Origin: CAZEZY01 sp964516635
GTDB taxonomy: Bacteria > Pseudomonadota > Gammaproteobacteria > Burkholderiales > Burkholderiaceae_C
Direction: 5' to 3'
Length of the DNA: 25,106 bases
Assembly: GCA_964516635.1 (NCBI GenBank)
Contig: CAZEZY010000022.1
Coordinates: 1 to 25,106 of the forward strand
The notes under the pieces are model-generated. The model searched no databases and was not told the DNA's origin. It worked only from the letters and a program-made list of their open reading frames with translations. Positions within the stretch are counted from its first letter, which is position 1, and every line of letters begins with the position of its first letter. This document shows positions 7,758-14,836 of the stretch, in pieces. Position numbers and translations under genes: made by a program.

Positions 7758-8285
7758 ATGACACCACCCCATCCCACCCCGCCTCTGACGGAGACTGCCC
7801 TGCAGTCGCTCTGGTTGCACCATCAGGTTGACCGCTTCAACGCTGCCTATGCGGCCGCGCTGGACGAAAAACGCTACGCCGACTGGCTCGGCTTCTTTCT
7901 GGCCGATGCCCATTACCGGGTCCAGGCACGCGAGAATTTCGACCGTGGCCTGCCACTGTGCCTGATCCATCTGGAAAGCCAGGGGATGATGAAAGACCGC
8001 GTGCACGGCATCACGCAGACCATTTACCACGGGCCATATCACATGCGACATGTGATCAGCCCGGCCAGGGTGATCGAGCTGGAACGGACCGAGACCGGTG
8101 AGGTGCTGCGTGCAGAGGCCAACTACGCTGTCTTTCGCACCAAGCCGGGTGGCGTCAGCGAGGTGTTCAATGTGGGACGCTACCTCGACGAATTCACCTG
8201 GCTGGATGGGGCGCTCAAGCTCCGCAGTCGCCACTGCGTCTATGACAGCGAGATGATCCTGAATTCGCTGATCTATCCGGTCTGA
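7758..8285 (+). CDS. Ring-hydroxylating oxygenase, small (beta) subunit, NagH/AndAd type
   Basis: A 175-residue protein of the oxygenase beta-subunit family (NTF2-like cone fold), which packs against the alpha subunit and supports the quaternary structure. Recognisable segments are VDRFNAAYAAALDEKRYADWLGFF near the N-terminus, YRVQARENFDRGLPLCLIHLES, MMKDRVHGITQTIYHGPYHMRHVIS, and the C-terminal LKLRSRHCVYDSEMILNSLIYPV, which match the salicylate 5-hydroxylase/anthranilate dioxygenase group as I recall it. The ATG at 7758 lies 13 bases after the alpha-subunit stop, so the two are one operon. No ferredoxin or ferredoxin reductase gene follows: the next gene, amiC, faces it with a gap of only 10 bases. 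Electrons must come from partners encoded elsewhere. Confidence 0.87.
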   Translation: MTPPHPTPPLTETALQSLWLHHQVDRFNAAYAAALDEKRYADWLGFFLADAHYRVQARENFDRGLPLCLIHLESQGMMKDRVHGITQTIYHGPYHMRHVISPARVIELERTETGEVLRAEANYAVFRTKPGGVSEVFNVGRYLDEFTWLDGALKLRSRHCVYDSEMILNSLIYPV

Positions 8286-8295
8286 CGCCAGCGCC

Positions 8296-9714
8296 TCACA
8301 CCTGACGGCTGCGTGCCAGTGGCGGATTCTTGGCGAAGTAGGCCACGATGCCTTTCAGGAGAGCATCGGCCATCTCGTTCTGAAAACGCGGGTCTCGGAG
8401 TCGGCGTTCCTCATCCGGGTTGCTGATGAAGGCCGTTTCCACCAGCACACTGGGAATATCCGGCGCTCGCAGCACCGCAAAGCCCGCCTGTTCCACCTGG
8501 GGTTTGTGCAGGCGGCCCACCCGGCCGATTTCCGACAGCAGCACGTTGGCCAACCGCATGCTGTCGTTGATCTGGGCGGTCGTGCTCATGTCGAGCAGGG
8601 TGCGCTGGAGTTCGGTTTCGCGTGCGCGAACGTTGACACCCCCCACCAGGTCGGCGGCGTTTTCCTTGTCCGCCATCCAGCGCGCCGCAGCGCTGGTCGC
8701 CCCCCGCTGGCTCAGGGTGTAGACGCTGGCCCCCTGCGGTCGGGGGGTGAAGAAAGCGTCGGCATGAATGCTGACAAACAGGTCGGCTTCCACCCGTCGG
8801 GCCTTGTTGACCCTCACGTGCAGGGGGACGAAATAGTCGCCATCTCGGGTCAGAAACGCCCGCATCGTGTGTCCGTTGACCTGGGTGCGGTTGATGCGGT
8901 CACGCAGCTTGCGTGCGATGGCCAGCACCACGTCCTTTTCCCGGGTACCGCCCGGGCCCATCGCTCCCGGGTCTTCGCCGCCATGCCCGGCATCCAGCGC
9001 CACCACGATGAGCCGGTCCACACGACCGCCGGTGGTCGGGCCTCCGGGGCGCTGCTTGGCGGCAAACGCCGCGCGGTCGGGGGGCGGGGGCGTGGGTGGC
9101 GTGCCCGGTGCGGTGGCCGCCGTGACCGAAGGGGATGGCGGTCGCGGTTCAACCGGGCGCGGCGTGTGGGTGGGTGATTCAGGCAGCTGGGCGATCAGCT
9201 CACCCAGCGGATCTGCCGCATCGGGCACCACCTTGGCCTGATCGAGCTCGCGCAGGCGCTGCGAAATCAGTTCTTCGAGCGGGTCGCGTGCCTCGGTGGG
9301 ATAGAGGTCCATCACCAGCCGGTGCTGGTAAGCTGCCACAGGCGTGAGCTGAAACACCTGCGGGGTGATAGGACGCTTGAGGTCGATGACGATCCGCACC
9401 ACACCGGGCGCGTTCTGGCCCACACGGACCCCGGCCACATTCGGGTCGTCCGCGCTCACATGGCCCACCAGATCGCGGAGCGCGGGCACCAGCTCGATGC
9501 CTTCGATGTCCAATGCGAGGCGGGGCGGATCGGCCACAAAGAAGGGGGTGGCCTGAAGGGCGGTATCCGACTCGATGGTGATCCGGGTGTAGTCCTTGGC
9601 TGGCCACATCCGGACCGCCACAATGGCCGCACCCCGAGCCAGTTCGTGAGGACCCAGCGTCAGCAACAGGACGCTGGCCGGGCCCAGCAAATGCACAGCG
9701 GTCCGCCTTTTCAT
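8296..9714 (-). CDS. amiC: N-acetylmuramoyl-L-alanine amidase AmiC (AMIN + Amidase_3)
   Basis: A 472-residue periplasmic amidase that cuts the bond between N-acetylmuramic acid and the stem peptide to split septal peptidoglycan. It starts with an export signal containing twin arginines (MKRRTAVHLL), consistent with Tat export as for E. coli AmiC, though the Tat consensus is weak. An AMIN domain follows (about residues 32-140), then a proline-rich linker (about 175-230) and the zinc amidase domain. Zinc and catalytic residues are visible in VVALDAGHGGEDPGA, the Glu of GGTREKDVV, FVSIHADAF and VLVETAFISNPDEE. Its ATG overlaps the tsaE stop as ATGA. Normal activation would need an EnvC/NlpD-type activator, not seen here. 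Confidence 0.94.
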   Translation of the reverse strand: MKRRTAVHLLGPASVLLLTLGPHELARGAAIVAVRMWPAKDYTRITIESDTALQATPFFVADPPRLALDIEGIELVPALRDLVGHVSADDPNVAGVRVGQNAPGVVRIVIDLKRPITPQVFQLTPVAAYQHRLVMDLYPTEARDPLEELISQRLRELDQAKVVPDAADPLGELIAQLPESPTHTPRPVEPRPPSPSVTAATAPGTPPTPPPPDRAAFAAKQRPGGPTTGGRVDRLIVVALDAGHGGEDPGAMGPGGTREKDVVLAIARKLRDRINRTQVNGHTMRAFLTRDGDYFVPLHVRVNKARRVEADLFVSIHADAFFTPRPQGASVYTLSQRGATSAAARWMADKENAADLVGGVNVRARETELQRTLLDMSTTAQINDSMRLANVLLSEIGRVGRLHKPQVEQAGFAVLRAPDIPSVLVETAFISNPDEERRLRDPRFQNEMADALLKGIVAYFAKNPPLARSRQV

Positions 9715-10217
9715 GCGTCTAGCGAATGCAGCAGGGCCAGGCCTACCGGGCTGAGGGCGCGACAGTGAAACAGGCGTTGATCATCGTCCATGGCGTCGAT
9801 CGTGACATCCAGATCGGGTGGGGGCAGGCAATCCGCGGCTTTTTCGGGCCACTCGACCAGCTTGAGACCCGGTTGCGCGAAAAGTTCGCGAAAGCCGGCA
9901 TCTTCCCATTCCCGGGGGTCGTTGAAGCGGTAAAAATCGAAGTGGCTGACCTGCAGACCCCGCGGAAACAACGGGCCCGGAGGCACGTCGTGCGGTTCGA
10001 CGATGGCGTAGGTCGGGCTCTTGATGCGACCCTGCACACCCAGGGCACGCAGGAGGTGGCGCACCAGGGTGGTCTTACCGGCCCCCAGGTCGCCATGCAG
10101 CCAGATCAAGGCGTTGCCGATTTCGAGGGTGCCGGCCAGTCGACCTGCCATCTGCATGGTGGCCGTTTCATCCGCACAGGGGATGCGGGTTTCCTTCAAG
10201 GCAGTCGATGGGGGCAT
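9711..10217 (-). CDS. tsaE: tRNA threonylcarbamoyladenosine biosynthesis ATPase TsaE
   Basis: A 168-residue TsaE (YjeE family), the P-loop ATPase that works with TsaB and TsaD to form t6A at position 37 of ANN-decoding tRNAs. The Walker A motif HGDLGAGKTT is at residues 41-50, followed by KSPTYAIVEPH, the HFDFYR segment and LVEWPEKA, all typical of the family. The ATG at 10215-10217 is preferred because AGGA lies five bases upstream on the minus strand and the length then fits; the frame stays open further upstream but that part is antisense to queG and has no homology. It diverges from queG across 24 bases and is joined to amiC by an ATGA overlap. Confidence 0.94.
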   Translation of the reverse strand: MPPSTALKETRIPCADETATMQMAGRLAGTLEIGNALIWLHGDLGAGKTTLVRHLLRALGVQGRIKSPTYAIVEPHDVPPGPLFPRGLQVSHFDFYRFNDPREWEDAGFRELFAQPGLKLVEWPEKAADCLPPPDLDVTIDAMDDDQRLFHCRALSPVGLALLHSLDA

Positions 10218-10225
10218 TCCGTTCC

Positions 10226-10231
10226 TACAAT
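10226..10231 (+). promoter_or_regulatory. Candidate -10 element of queG
   Basis: TACAAT ends ten bases before the queG ATG, in the 24-base gap shared with divergent tsaE. Transcription would begin around 10238, leaving a leader of only a few bases, and no Shine-Dalgarno sequence is present. No good -35 match is seen at the proper distance, which would in any case lie inside tsaE. Confidence 0.4.
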
Positions 10232-10241
10232 CCTCACATTC

Positions 10242-11342
10242 ATGATAGACGCCGTTCGATTTGTCACGCAGATCCGTTCCTGGGGCCGCGATCTCGGATT
10301 CTCCCAGATCGGTGTGGCGGGCATCGATCTGACCTCGGCCGAACCGGGTCTCCTGCGCTGGCTGGAGGCGGGCTTTCATGGCGAGATGCATTACATGGCC
10401 TCTCACGGCCTCAAGCGGGCCCGGCCGGCCGAACTGGTGCCCGGGACGGTGAGCGTGATCACGGCCCGCATGGATTACCTGCCTGCCGGCACGCCCGATG
10501 GCTGGCAGGCGGTGGAGTGGGCCCGGTTCGGTCGACCGGATGAAGGGGTGGTGTCGCTGTACGCCCGTGGGCGGGACTACCACAAGGTGCTGCGGCAGCG
10601 GCTTCAGAAGCTGGCCGACCGGATGCAGCAGGCGCTCGATGCCACCGGCACCCCGGACGCATTCCACTACCGTGTGTTCACCGATTCAGCCCCCGTGCTG
10701 GAGGTGGAGCTGGCCACGCGCAGCGGCCAGGGCTGGCGGGGCAAGCACACCCTCACGCTCGACCGTCACGGAGGCTCGATGTTCTTCCTGGGCGAGGTGT
10801 TCGTGAACCTGGCGTTGCCGCCCACGGCACCGGTCAGCGACCACTGCGGTCAGTGCGAGGCCTGCATCACCGCCTGCCCCACGGGAGCCATCGTCGCGCC
10901 TTACCGGCTGGACGCCCGGCGTTGCATTTCCTACCTCACGATCGAACACGCCGGCCCGATTCCCGAAGCTCTGCGCCCTTTGATCGGCAATCGCATTTAT
11001 GGTTGTGACGATTGCCAGCTGGCGTGCCCCTGGAACAAATTTGCCCAGCGCAGCGCGTTGCCCGATTTCGATGACCGCGACACTGGGTCATCACCGCGCC
11101 TGATCGAGCTGTTCCGCTGGAGTGAGGCCGAGTTTCTCCGCCATACCGAAGGCACGGCGATTCGCCGCATTGGCCATGAGCGCTGGCTGCGCAACCTGGC
11201 GGTGGCCATGGGCAACGCCCTGGCGGGCGATTGCCGCGAAGAGCAGGCGCACGCGCTGCGCGTTGCCCTGGGCGAGCGACTCGGTCATCCCGCTGAACTG
11301 GTGCGCGAGCACGTCGCATGGGCCTTGCGTCAGGCCGGCTAA
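10242..11342 (+). CDS. queG: Epoxyqueuosine reductase QueG
   Basis: A 366-residue QueG, the cobalamin- and iron-sulfur-dependent enzyme that reduces epoxyqueuosine to queuosine in tRNA, the last step of queuosine synthesis. Two [4Fe-4S] motifs are clear: CGQCEACITACPTGAI at about residue 202 and CDDCQLACPWNKF at about residue 255. N-terminal family segments include FSQIGVAG, LLRWLEAGFHGEMHYM and SVITARMDYLP; a HEAT-like helical tail with LRNLAVAMGNAL follows the clusters. The ATG at 10242 is chosen because homology begins there; the frame is open upstream but antisense to tsaE. No ribosome-binding site is seen. The stop (11340-11342) is one base from the next ATG, so the MCE cassette downstream could be co-transcribed. 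Confidence 0.95.
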   Translation: MIDAVRFVTQIRSWGRDLGFSQIGVAGIDLTSAEPGLLRWLEAGFHGEMHYMASHGLKRARPAELVPGTVSVITARMDYLPAGTPDGWQAVEWARFGRPDEGVVSLYARGRDYHKVLRQRLQKLADRMQQALDATGTPDAFHYRVFTDSAPVLEVELATRSGQGWRGKHTLTLDRHGGSMFFLGEVFVNLALPPTAPVSDHCGQCEACITACPTGAIVAPYRLDARRCISYLTIEHAGPIPEALRPLIGNRIYGCDDCQLACPWNKFAQRSALPDFDDRDTGSSPRLIELFRWSEAEFLRHTEGTAIRRIGHERWLRNLAVAMGNALAGDCREEQAHALRVALGERLGHPAELVREHVAWALRQAG

Positions 11343-11343
11343 G

Positions 11344-12156
11344 ATGGTGTCCATGATGTGGCTCACGTCCCTGCAACGCGCCTTGGCCGATCTGGGTCAG
11401 GGTGCTTTGCGCTGGTTGTCCAACTGGTGGCGCATCGTGCACCTGGGGGCTGTCATCCTGGTGATGGCCATGTCGCCCTCGAGTTACCGACGCGAGCGCT
11501 GGCCCGCTCTCGCCAGCCATCTGTATCTGGCCACGGCACCGGTGCTGCTGTGGTTCGCGGTATTGTCGGCTTTGCTGGGTCTGGTGCTGATCCGCATCGT
11601 GGTGGTCACGGCGCTCAGCTACGGGCTGTCGCAGTATGCAGTCGACATGGTCGTCCGGGTGCTGGTGCTCGAGCTCATTCCGCTGGCAGCCGCCCTCTTT
11701 GTGGCGCTGCGCATCACCATTCCGCAGGGGGCCGAACTCATGCGCTGGCGACAGCAGGGGCGTTTTGCCGAGTGGCAGCAGCAAGGCCGAGACGTGATGC
11801 ACTGGCTGGTGCTGCCTCGCGCCCTGGCTGGCATGTTCTCGGTGATCATGCTGGCATCGGTCAGCTGTCTGGTGGCGCTGGTGCTGGCCTATCTCAACAT
11901 TTACGGCTTCAACCCCTGGGGCATGGCCAGTTACACCCGCATCGTGGGGCAGGTCTTCAACCCCGTTGTCACCCTCATCTTCGCTTTCAAGACCCTGTTC
12001 TTCGCGCTCACGGTGGCCTTGATCCCGCTGGCTTCCAGCCTGTACGATGAGCACAGACCCGACCAGGTGACCAGCCCCGAACTGCAGATGCTGGTGCGCA
12101 TGTTTCTGTCGCTGCTCGTGATCGAGCTGGTGTCGCTCATGGGCAACTACTACTGA
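11344..12156 (+). CDS. MlaE-like ABC transporter permease of an MCE lipid-transport cassette
   Basis: A 270-residue membrane protein with five or six hydrophobic segments. Compared with the E. coli MlaE sequence as I recall it, LVLELIPLAAALFVALR sits where MlaE has its conserved LRELGP-VAALLFAGR segment, and HWLVLPRALAG where it has VISPRFWAG, so family membership is supported by residue pattern and by the MCE gene four bases downstream. The segment between them, which in MlaE contacts the ATPase, is quite different here (GAELMRWRQQGRFAEWQQQG). MlaE-type permeases form the inner-membrane channel through which MCE rings pass lipids. The start at 11344 follows the queG stop directly; in-frame ATGs at 11353 and 11356 are alternatives and no clear ribosome-binding site distinguishes them. 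No ATPase gene is adjacent. Confidence 0.78.
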   Translation: MVSMMWLTSLQRALADLGQGALRWLSNWWRIVHLGAVILVMAMSPSSYRRERWPALASHLYLATAPVLLWFAVLSALLGLVLIRIVVVTALSYGLSQYAVDMVVRVLVLELIPLAAALFVALRITIPQGAELMRWRQQGRFAEWQQQGRDVMHWLVLPRALAGMFSVIMLASVSCLVALVLAYLNIYGFNPWGMASYTRIVGQVFNPVVTLIFAFKTLFFALTVALIPLASSLYDEHRPDQVTSPELQMLVRMFLSLLVIELVSLMGNYY

Positions 12157-12160
12157 ACAC

Positions 12161-13153
12161 ATGAAACACGACGACGCCGCCGACCAGACCATCAGCCAGG
12201 CCCGCGTGTCGAACGTCGAGTTCAAGGCGGCCTTGCTGTTGCTCCTCATGATCGCCATGATCGTGGCCTCTGGCACTTACCTGCTCTACGCCCGAGGGGT
12301 GTTTGAGCCGACGCAGCAACTGGTGCTCATCGCCGACGACTCTGAAGGCGTGACGGTGGGCATGGACATGACGTTTTCCGGTTTCCCCATCGGACGCGTC
12401 CGCCGCATCGAACTCGGCCAGGACGGCAGCGCCCGCATCATCGTGGATGTGCCCCGGAAAGATGCCCACTGGCTGCGCGAATCCAGCGTGTTCACCATGG
12501 AGCGCAGCCTGGTGGGCGCCACCCGCATCCGGGCATTCACCGGTGTGTTCGATGTGCCGCCGCTGGCCGACGGCGCCGAGCGTCAGGTTCTCAAAGGGGA
12601 TGCCATGGCCGAGATTCCCCGGCTCGTGAGCTCGGTGCGCGATCTGCTTGACAACCTGAACCGCATGACGGCCGAGCAGTCCCCGCTCAATGCCAGCCTG
12701 CAGCAGGTGCTCATCGCGACCGAAACCCTGAATGGCCCGGGGGGTGCCCTGGGTTTGCTCACCGGTAACGAAGCCGATAAACGCCGCGTCTTGCTCGTGT
12801 TCGACGAGGCGCGGGCGCTGTTGAACCGGCTGGAAGCGGTGGCCGGACGCACCGAAACGATCATCGGCAACGCCGACCAGCGGGTCTTTGGTGAGAGCGG
12901 CCTGATGACCGATGCTCAAGCCACGGTGCGCGAAGTTCAGGGTCTCCTGTCCGACGCGCGGCAGACCTTGCAAAAGGTGGATGCCGTTCTGCTGGAGGCT
13001 CAAGGGATCGCCGAGAACACCCGAACGGCCACCGTCGATCTGGATGTGCTGCGTGCCGAGGTCGAAGCCAGCCTGCGCAAGGTGGAGGGTCTGGTGAACG
13101 ACATCAACCGTCGCTGGCCGTTCGCTCGCGATGCGGAGGTCAGGCTGCCATGA
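12161..13153 (+). CDS. MCE-domain (MlaD family) lipid-binding protein
   Basis: A 330-residue protein: a short cytoplasmic N-terminus (about 20 residues), one transmembrane helix (about 21-44), then a single MCE domain (about 50-130) with FEPTQQLVLIADDSEGVTVGMDMTFSGFPIGRVRRIEL, the characteristic opening of the domain. The rest (about 140-330) is predicted largely helical with heptad-like stretches such as RLVSSVRDLLDNLNRM, AQATVREVQGLLSDARQTLQKVDAVL and LRAEVEASLRKVEGL, suited to a tube or needle across the periplasm. It is longer than MlaD (about 180) and more like single-MCE proteins with helical tails, as in mycobacterial Mce. It probably forms a hexamer on the permease. The ATG is four bases after the permease stop, and its own stop overlaps the next gene as ATGA. 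Confidence 0.87.
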   Translation: MKHDDAADQTISQARVSNVEFKAALLLLLMIAMIVASGTYLLYARGVFEPTQQLVLIADDSEGVTVGMDMTFSGFPIGRVRRIELGQDGSARIIVDVPRKDAHWLRESSVFTMERSLVGATRIRAFTGVFDVPPLADGAERQVLKGDAMAEIPRLVSSVRDLLDNLNRMTAEQSPLNASLQQVLIATETLNGPGGALGLLTGNEADKRRVLLVFDEARALLNRLEAVAGRTETIIGNADQRVFGESGLMTDAQATVREVQGLLSDARQTLQKVDAVLLEAQGIAENTRTATVDLDVLRAEVEASLRKVEGLVNDINRRWPFARDAEVRLP

Positions 13154-13842
13154 TCCGATGGACCCTTTTCGCGGCCGCTCTTGCCCTGACGGCCTGTGCC
13201 AGCAAGCCCCCCGTTCCCGACTGGCAACTGAATGCGCGCAGCGCCGTGGAGCGGGCCACCCAGGCCGATCTGGAAGGCCACCGCCGGGTGGCACAGGTCG
13301 AATGGCGCCGCGCCTTTGAAGAAACCCGCCGCACCGCAGACCCCGCCCGCTGGGCCCGTGTGGTGCTGGTCCAGTGTGCGGTTCAGCAAGCCATGCTGCA
13401 ACTCACGGCCTGCGAAGCCTTCCTTCCCTGGGCGGGTGAATCCACCGAGGCCGATCGGGCCTATGCCAGGTACCTCGAGGGTCAGCCGCTGGCGGAGGAT
13501 CTGTCAAGGCTGGCGGAGGTGCATCGACCGGTAGCCCGGCAGATGCTGGGTCCTTCACCCTTGCCGCCATCGCCGCTGCTGCTTGCGATCGCAGACCCGC
13601 TGTCTCGTCTGGTGGCCGCCAGCAGCCTCCTGCGTGCCAGGCAACTGGATCATGCGGGCATTGCCGTCGCGGTGGACACCGCCTCGTCGATGGGCTGGCG
13701 CCAGCCCCTGCTCGCCTGGCTCCTGTTGCAGGCAGAAACCGCGCAGGCGGCCGGGGACCGGAAGCTTGCGGATCAGGCCCGGCGGCGCATCGAATGGCTC
13801 AGCGAAGCGGCAGCAGCACGCCCAGCGCAAAAGGCAGACTGA
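13150..13842 (+). CDS. Helical lipoprotein of unknown function, partner of the MCE cassette
   Basis: A 230-residue protein with a lipoprotein signal: MIRWTLFAAALALTAC, lipobox L13-T14-A15-C16. The residue after the cysteine is Ala rather than Asp, so it should be sorted to the outer membrane. The mature part is Ala/Arg-rich and appears almost wholly helical, with repeated segments (AQVEWRRAFEETRRTADPARWARVV, LLLQAETAQAAGDRKLADQARRRIEWL) that recall TPR/HEAT-like helical hairpins. It does not resemble the PqiC-type auxiliary lipoprotein I would expect in such operons. The ATGA overlap with the MCE gene couples their translation and suggests a joint role, perhaps as outer-membrane docking partner; that is inference. 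The last 44 bases overlap the convergent AEC gene. Confidence 0.75.
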   Translation: MIRWTLFAAALALTACASKPPVPDWQLNARSAVERATQADLEGHRRVAQVEWRRAFEETRRTADPARWARVVLVQCAVQQAMLQLTACEAFLPWAGESTEADRAYARYLEGQPLAEDLSRLAEVHRPVARQMLGPSPLPPSPLLLAIADPLSRLVAASSLLRARQLDHAGIAVAVDTASSMGWRQPLLAWLLLQAETAQAAGDRKLADQARRRIEWLSEAAAARPAQKAD

Positions 13843-14713
13843 CCACCCCCAGCGCCGTGGACAGCGTGACCAGACCTGCCACATACGGGCCGTCATAGCC
13901 CATTCGTGCGGCCAGCACGTAGCAACTGGAAGCGGTGGGTACCGCCGAAAACATCAGCAACACGAGCGTCTGCGTCGGATCCAGACGCCACAACATGGCA
14001 ACCCCCAGTGCTGCCACCGGCAGCAACAGGTGCTTGATGCCGAGCACCGCCACGGCGAGCGATTGGGCCTGTGCCATGCGTCCCAGCTGCATGCCGGCGC
14101 CGGCGGCCATCAGCCCGAGTGCCAGAGACGCCATGCCGATCCGGTTGACGGTCGGTTCCATCCACGCCGGTATCGAAAAACCCGCCACGTTGAAAGCCAG
14201 CCCGCTGACCGTGGCAATGATGAGGGGGTTGCGGACGAGTTCACCCAATAAGCCTTTCTGTCCATGGCGGGCCATCGGAAACACGGCGCCCACGTTGAAC
14301 AAGGGCACGCACACCCCGATCAGGATGGCCACCAGCGGCATACCCTGGGGGCCCGCCACCCGGTCGACCAGTGCCAGCACGATGAAGGAGTTGAATCGGA
14401 AGCCGATCTGCGCACTGGCGGCATGGAGTCGGGTATCCATCCGGGACCCCAGCCATGGCCATCGGGGCAGGGAGTAGGCGAGTGCGATGCCAATGAGTCC
14501 CAGGGTCAGGCCAGCGACCATCATGTGGGTGGTGGTCTGCCATTCGAGCGGCGTGCGGACGATCGAATGGAACAGCAGCACCGGGAACAGGAAAAAATAG
14601 ACCAGGCTTTCCAGCGGCTCCCAGATCCGGCGGTTCAAGGCGGTGAACCGGCACAGCAGATAGCCGCACAGGATCAGGGAAAAATCCGGGAAAAGCAGTT
14701 GGGCAAAGTTCAC
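13799..14713 (-). CDS. AEC-family (auxin efflux carrier-like) transporter
   Basis: A 304-residue integral membrane protein with about ten hydrophobic helices, fitting the AEC/PIN-like family found in bacteria as putative organic-acid or malonate/malate transporters. Family marks are the N-terminal LFPDFSLILCGYLLCRF, LESLVYFFLFPVLLFHSI in helix 2, the inverted second half beginning near NPLIIATVSGLAFN, and late helices FSAVPTASSCYVLAARMG and the C-terminal STALGVVSLPF. The transported compound cannot be told. The start is GTG at 14713, without a clear ribosome-binding site. Its 3' end runs 44 bases into the lipoprotein gene on the other strand. It diverges from the NYN gene across a 123-base gap. 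Confidence 0.88.
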   Translation of the reverse strand: MNFAQLLFPDFSLILCGYLLCRFTALNRRIWEPLESLVYFFLFPVLLFHSIVRTPLEWQTTTHMMVAGLTLGLIGIALAYSLPRWPWLGSRMDTRLHAASAQIGFRFNSFIVLALVDRVAGPQGMPLVAILIGVCVPLFNVGAVFPMARHGQKGLLGELVRNPLIIATVSGLAFNVAGFSIPAWMEPTVNRIGMASLALGLMAAGAGMQLGRMAQAQSLAVAVLGIKHLLLPVAALGVAMLWRLDPTQTLVLLMFSAVPTASSCYVLAARMGYDGPYVAGLVTLSTALGVVSLPFALGVLLPLR

Positions 14714-14766
14714 CCGTTCAGCATATCAAAGGCAGCGGAACCATTTCGTCCAAACCGTGCCAAAAT

Positions 14767-14800
14767 CGTGCGCCTGTTGTTTAGGCCTGCACGGTTTTTT
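14767..14800 (+). terminator. Terminator-like hairpin ahead of the NYN gene (possible attenuator)
   Basis: Stem CGTGC-GCCT (14767-14775) pairs with AGGC-(CT)-GCACG (14783-14793), a nine-pair stem with a two-base bulge and a seven-base loop. One G and then six T residues (14795-14800) follow. It points in the plus direction and ends 36 bases before the NYN start codon. No plus-strand gene ends nearby: upstream is the antisense AEC gene. So it either blocks read-through from the MCE cassette or acts as a leader attenuator. Confidence 0.6.
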
Positions 14801-14836
14801 GTGGTTCAGGGCTTTTTATTTTGCGGAAATATCATT

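Noticed and set aside
9726..10241. N-terminal extension of queG in the same frame
   Set aside because: The added residues are antisense to tsaE and lack homology; QueG similarity begins at the ATG at 10242.
10936..12276. A 446-codon minus-strand open frame across queG and the MlaE-like permease
   Set aside because: It is His/Gln/Arg-rich shadow translation opposite two clear genes and has no recognisable motif.
14264..14836. N-terminal extension of the NYN protein in the same frame
   Set aside because: It is antisense to the AEC gene and contains the terminator-like hairpin; the ATG at 14837 has a ribosome-binding sequence.
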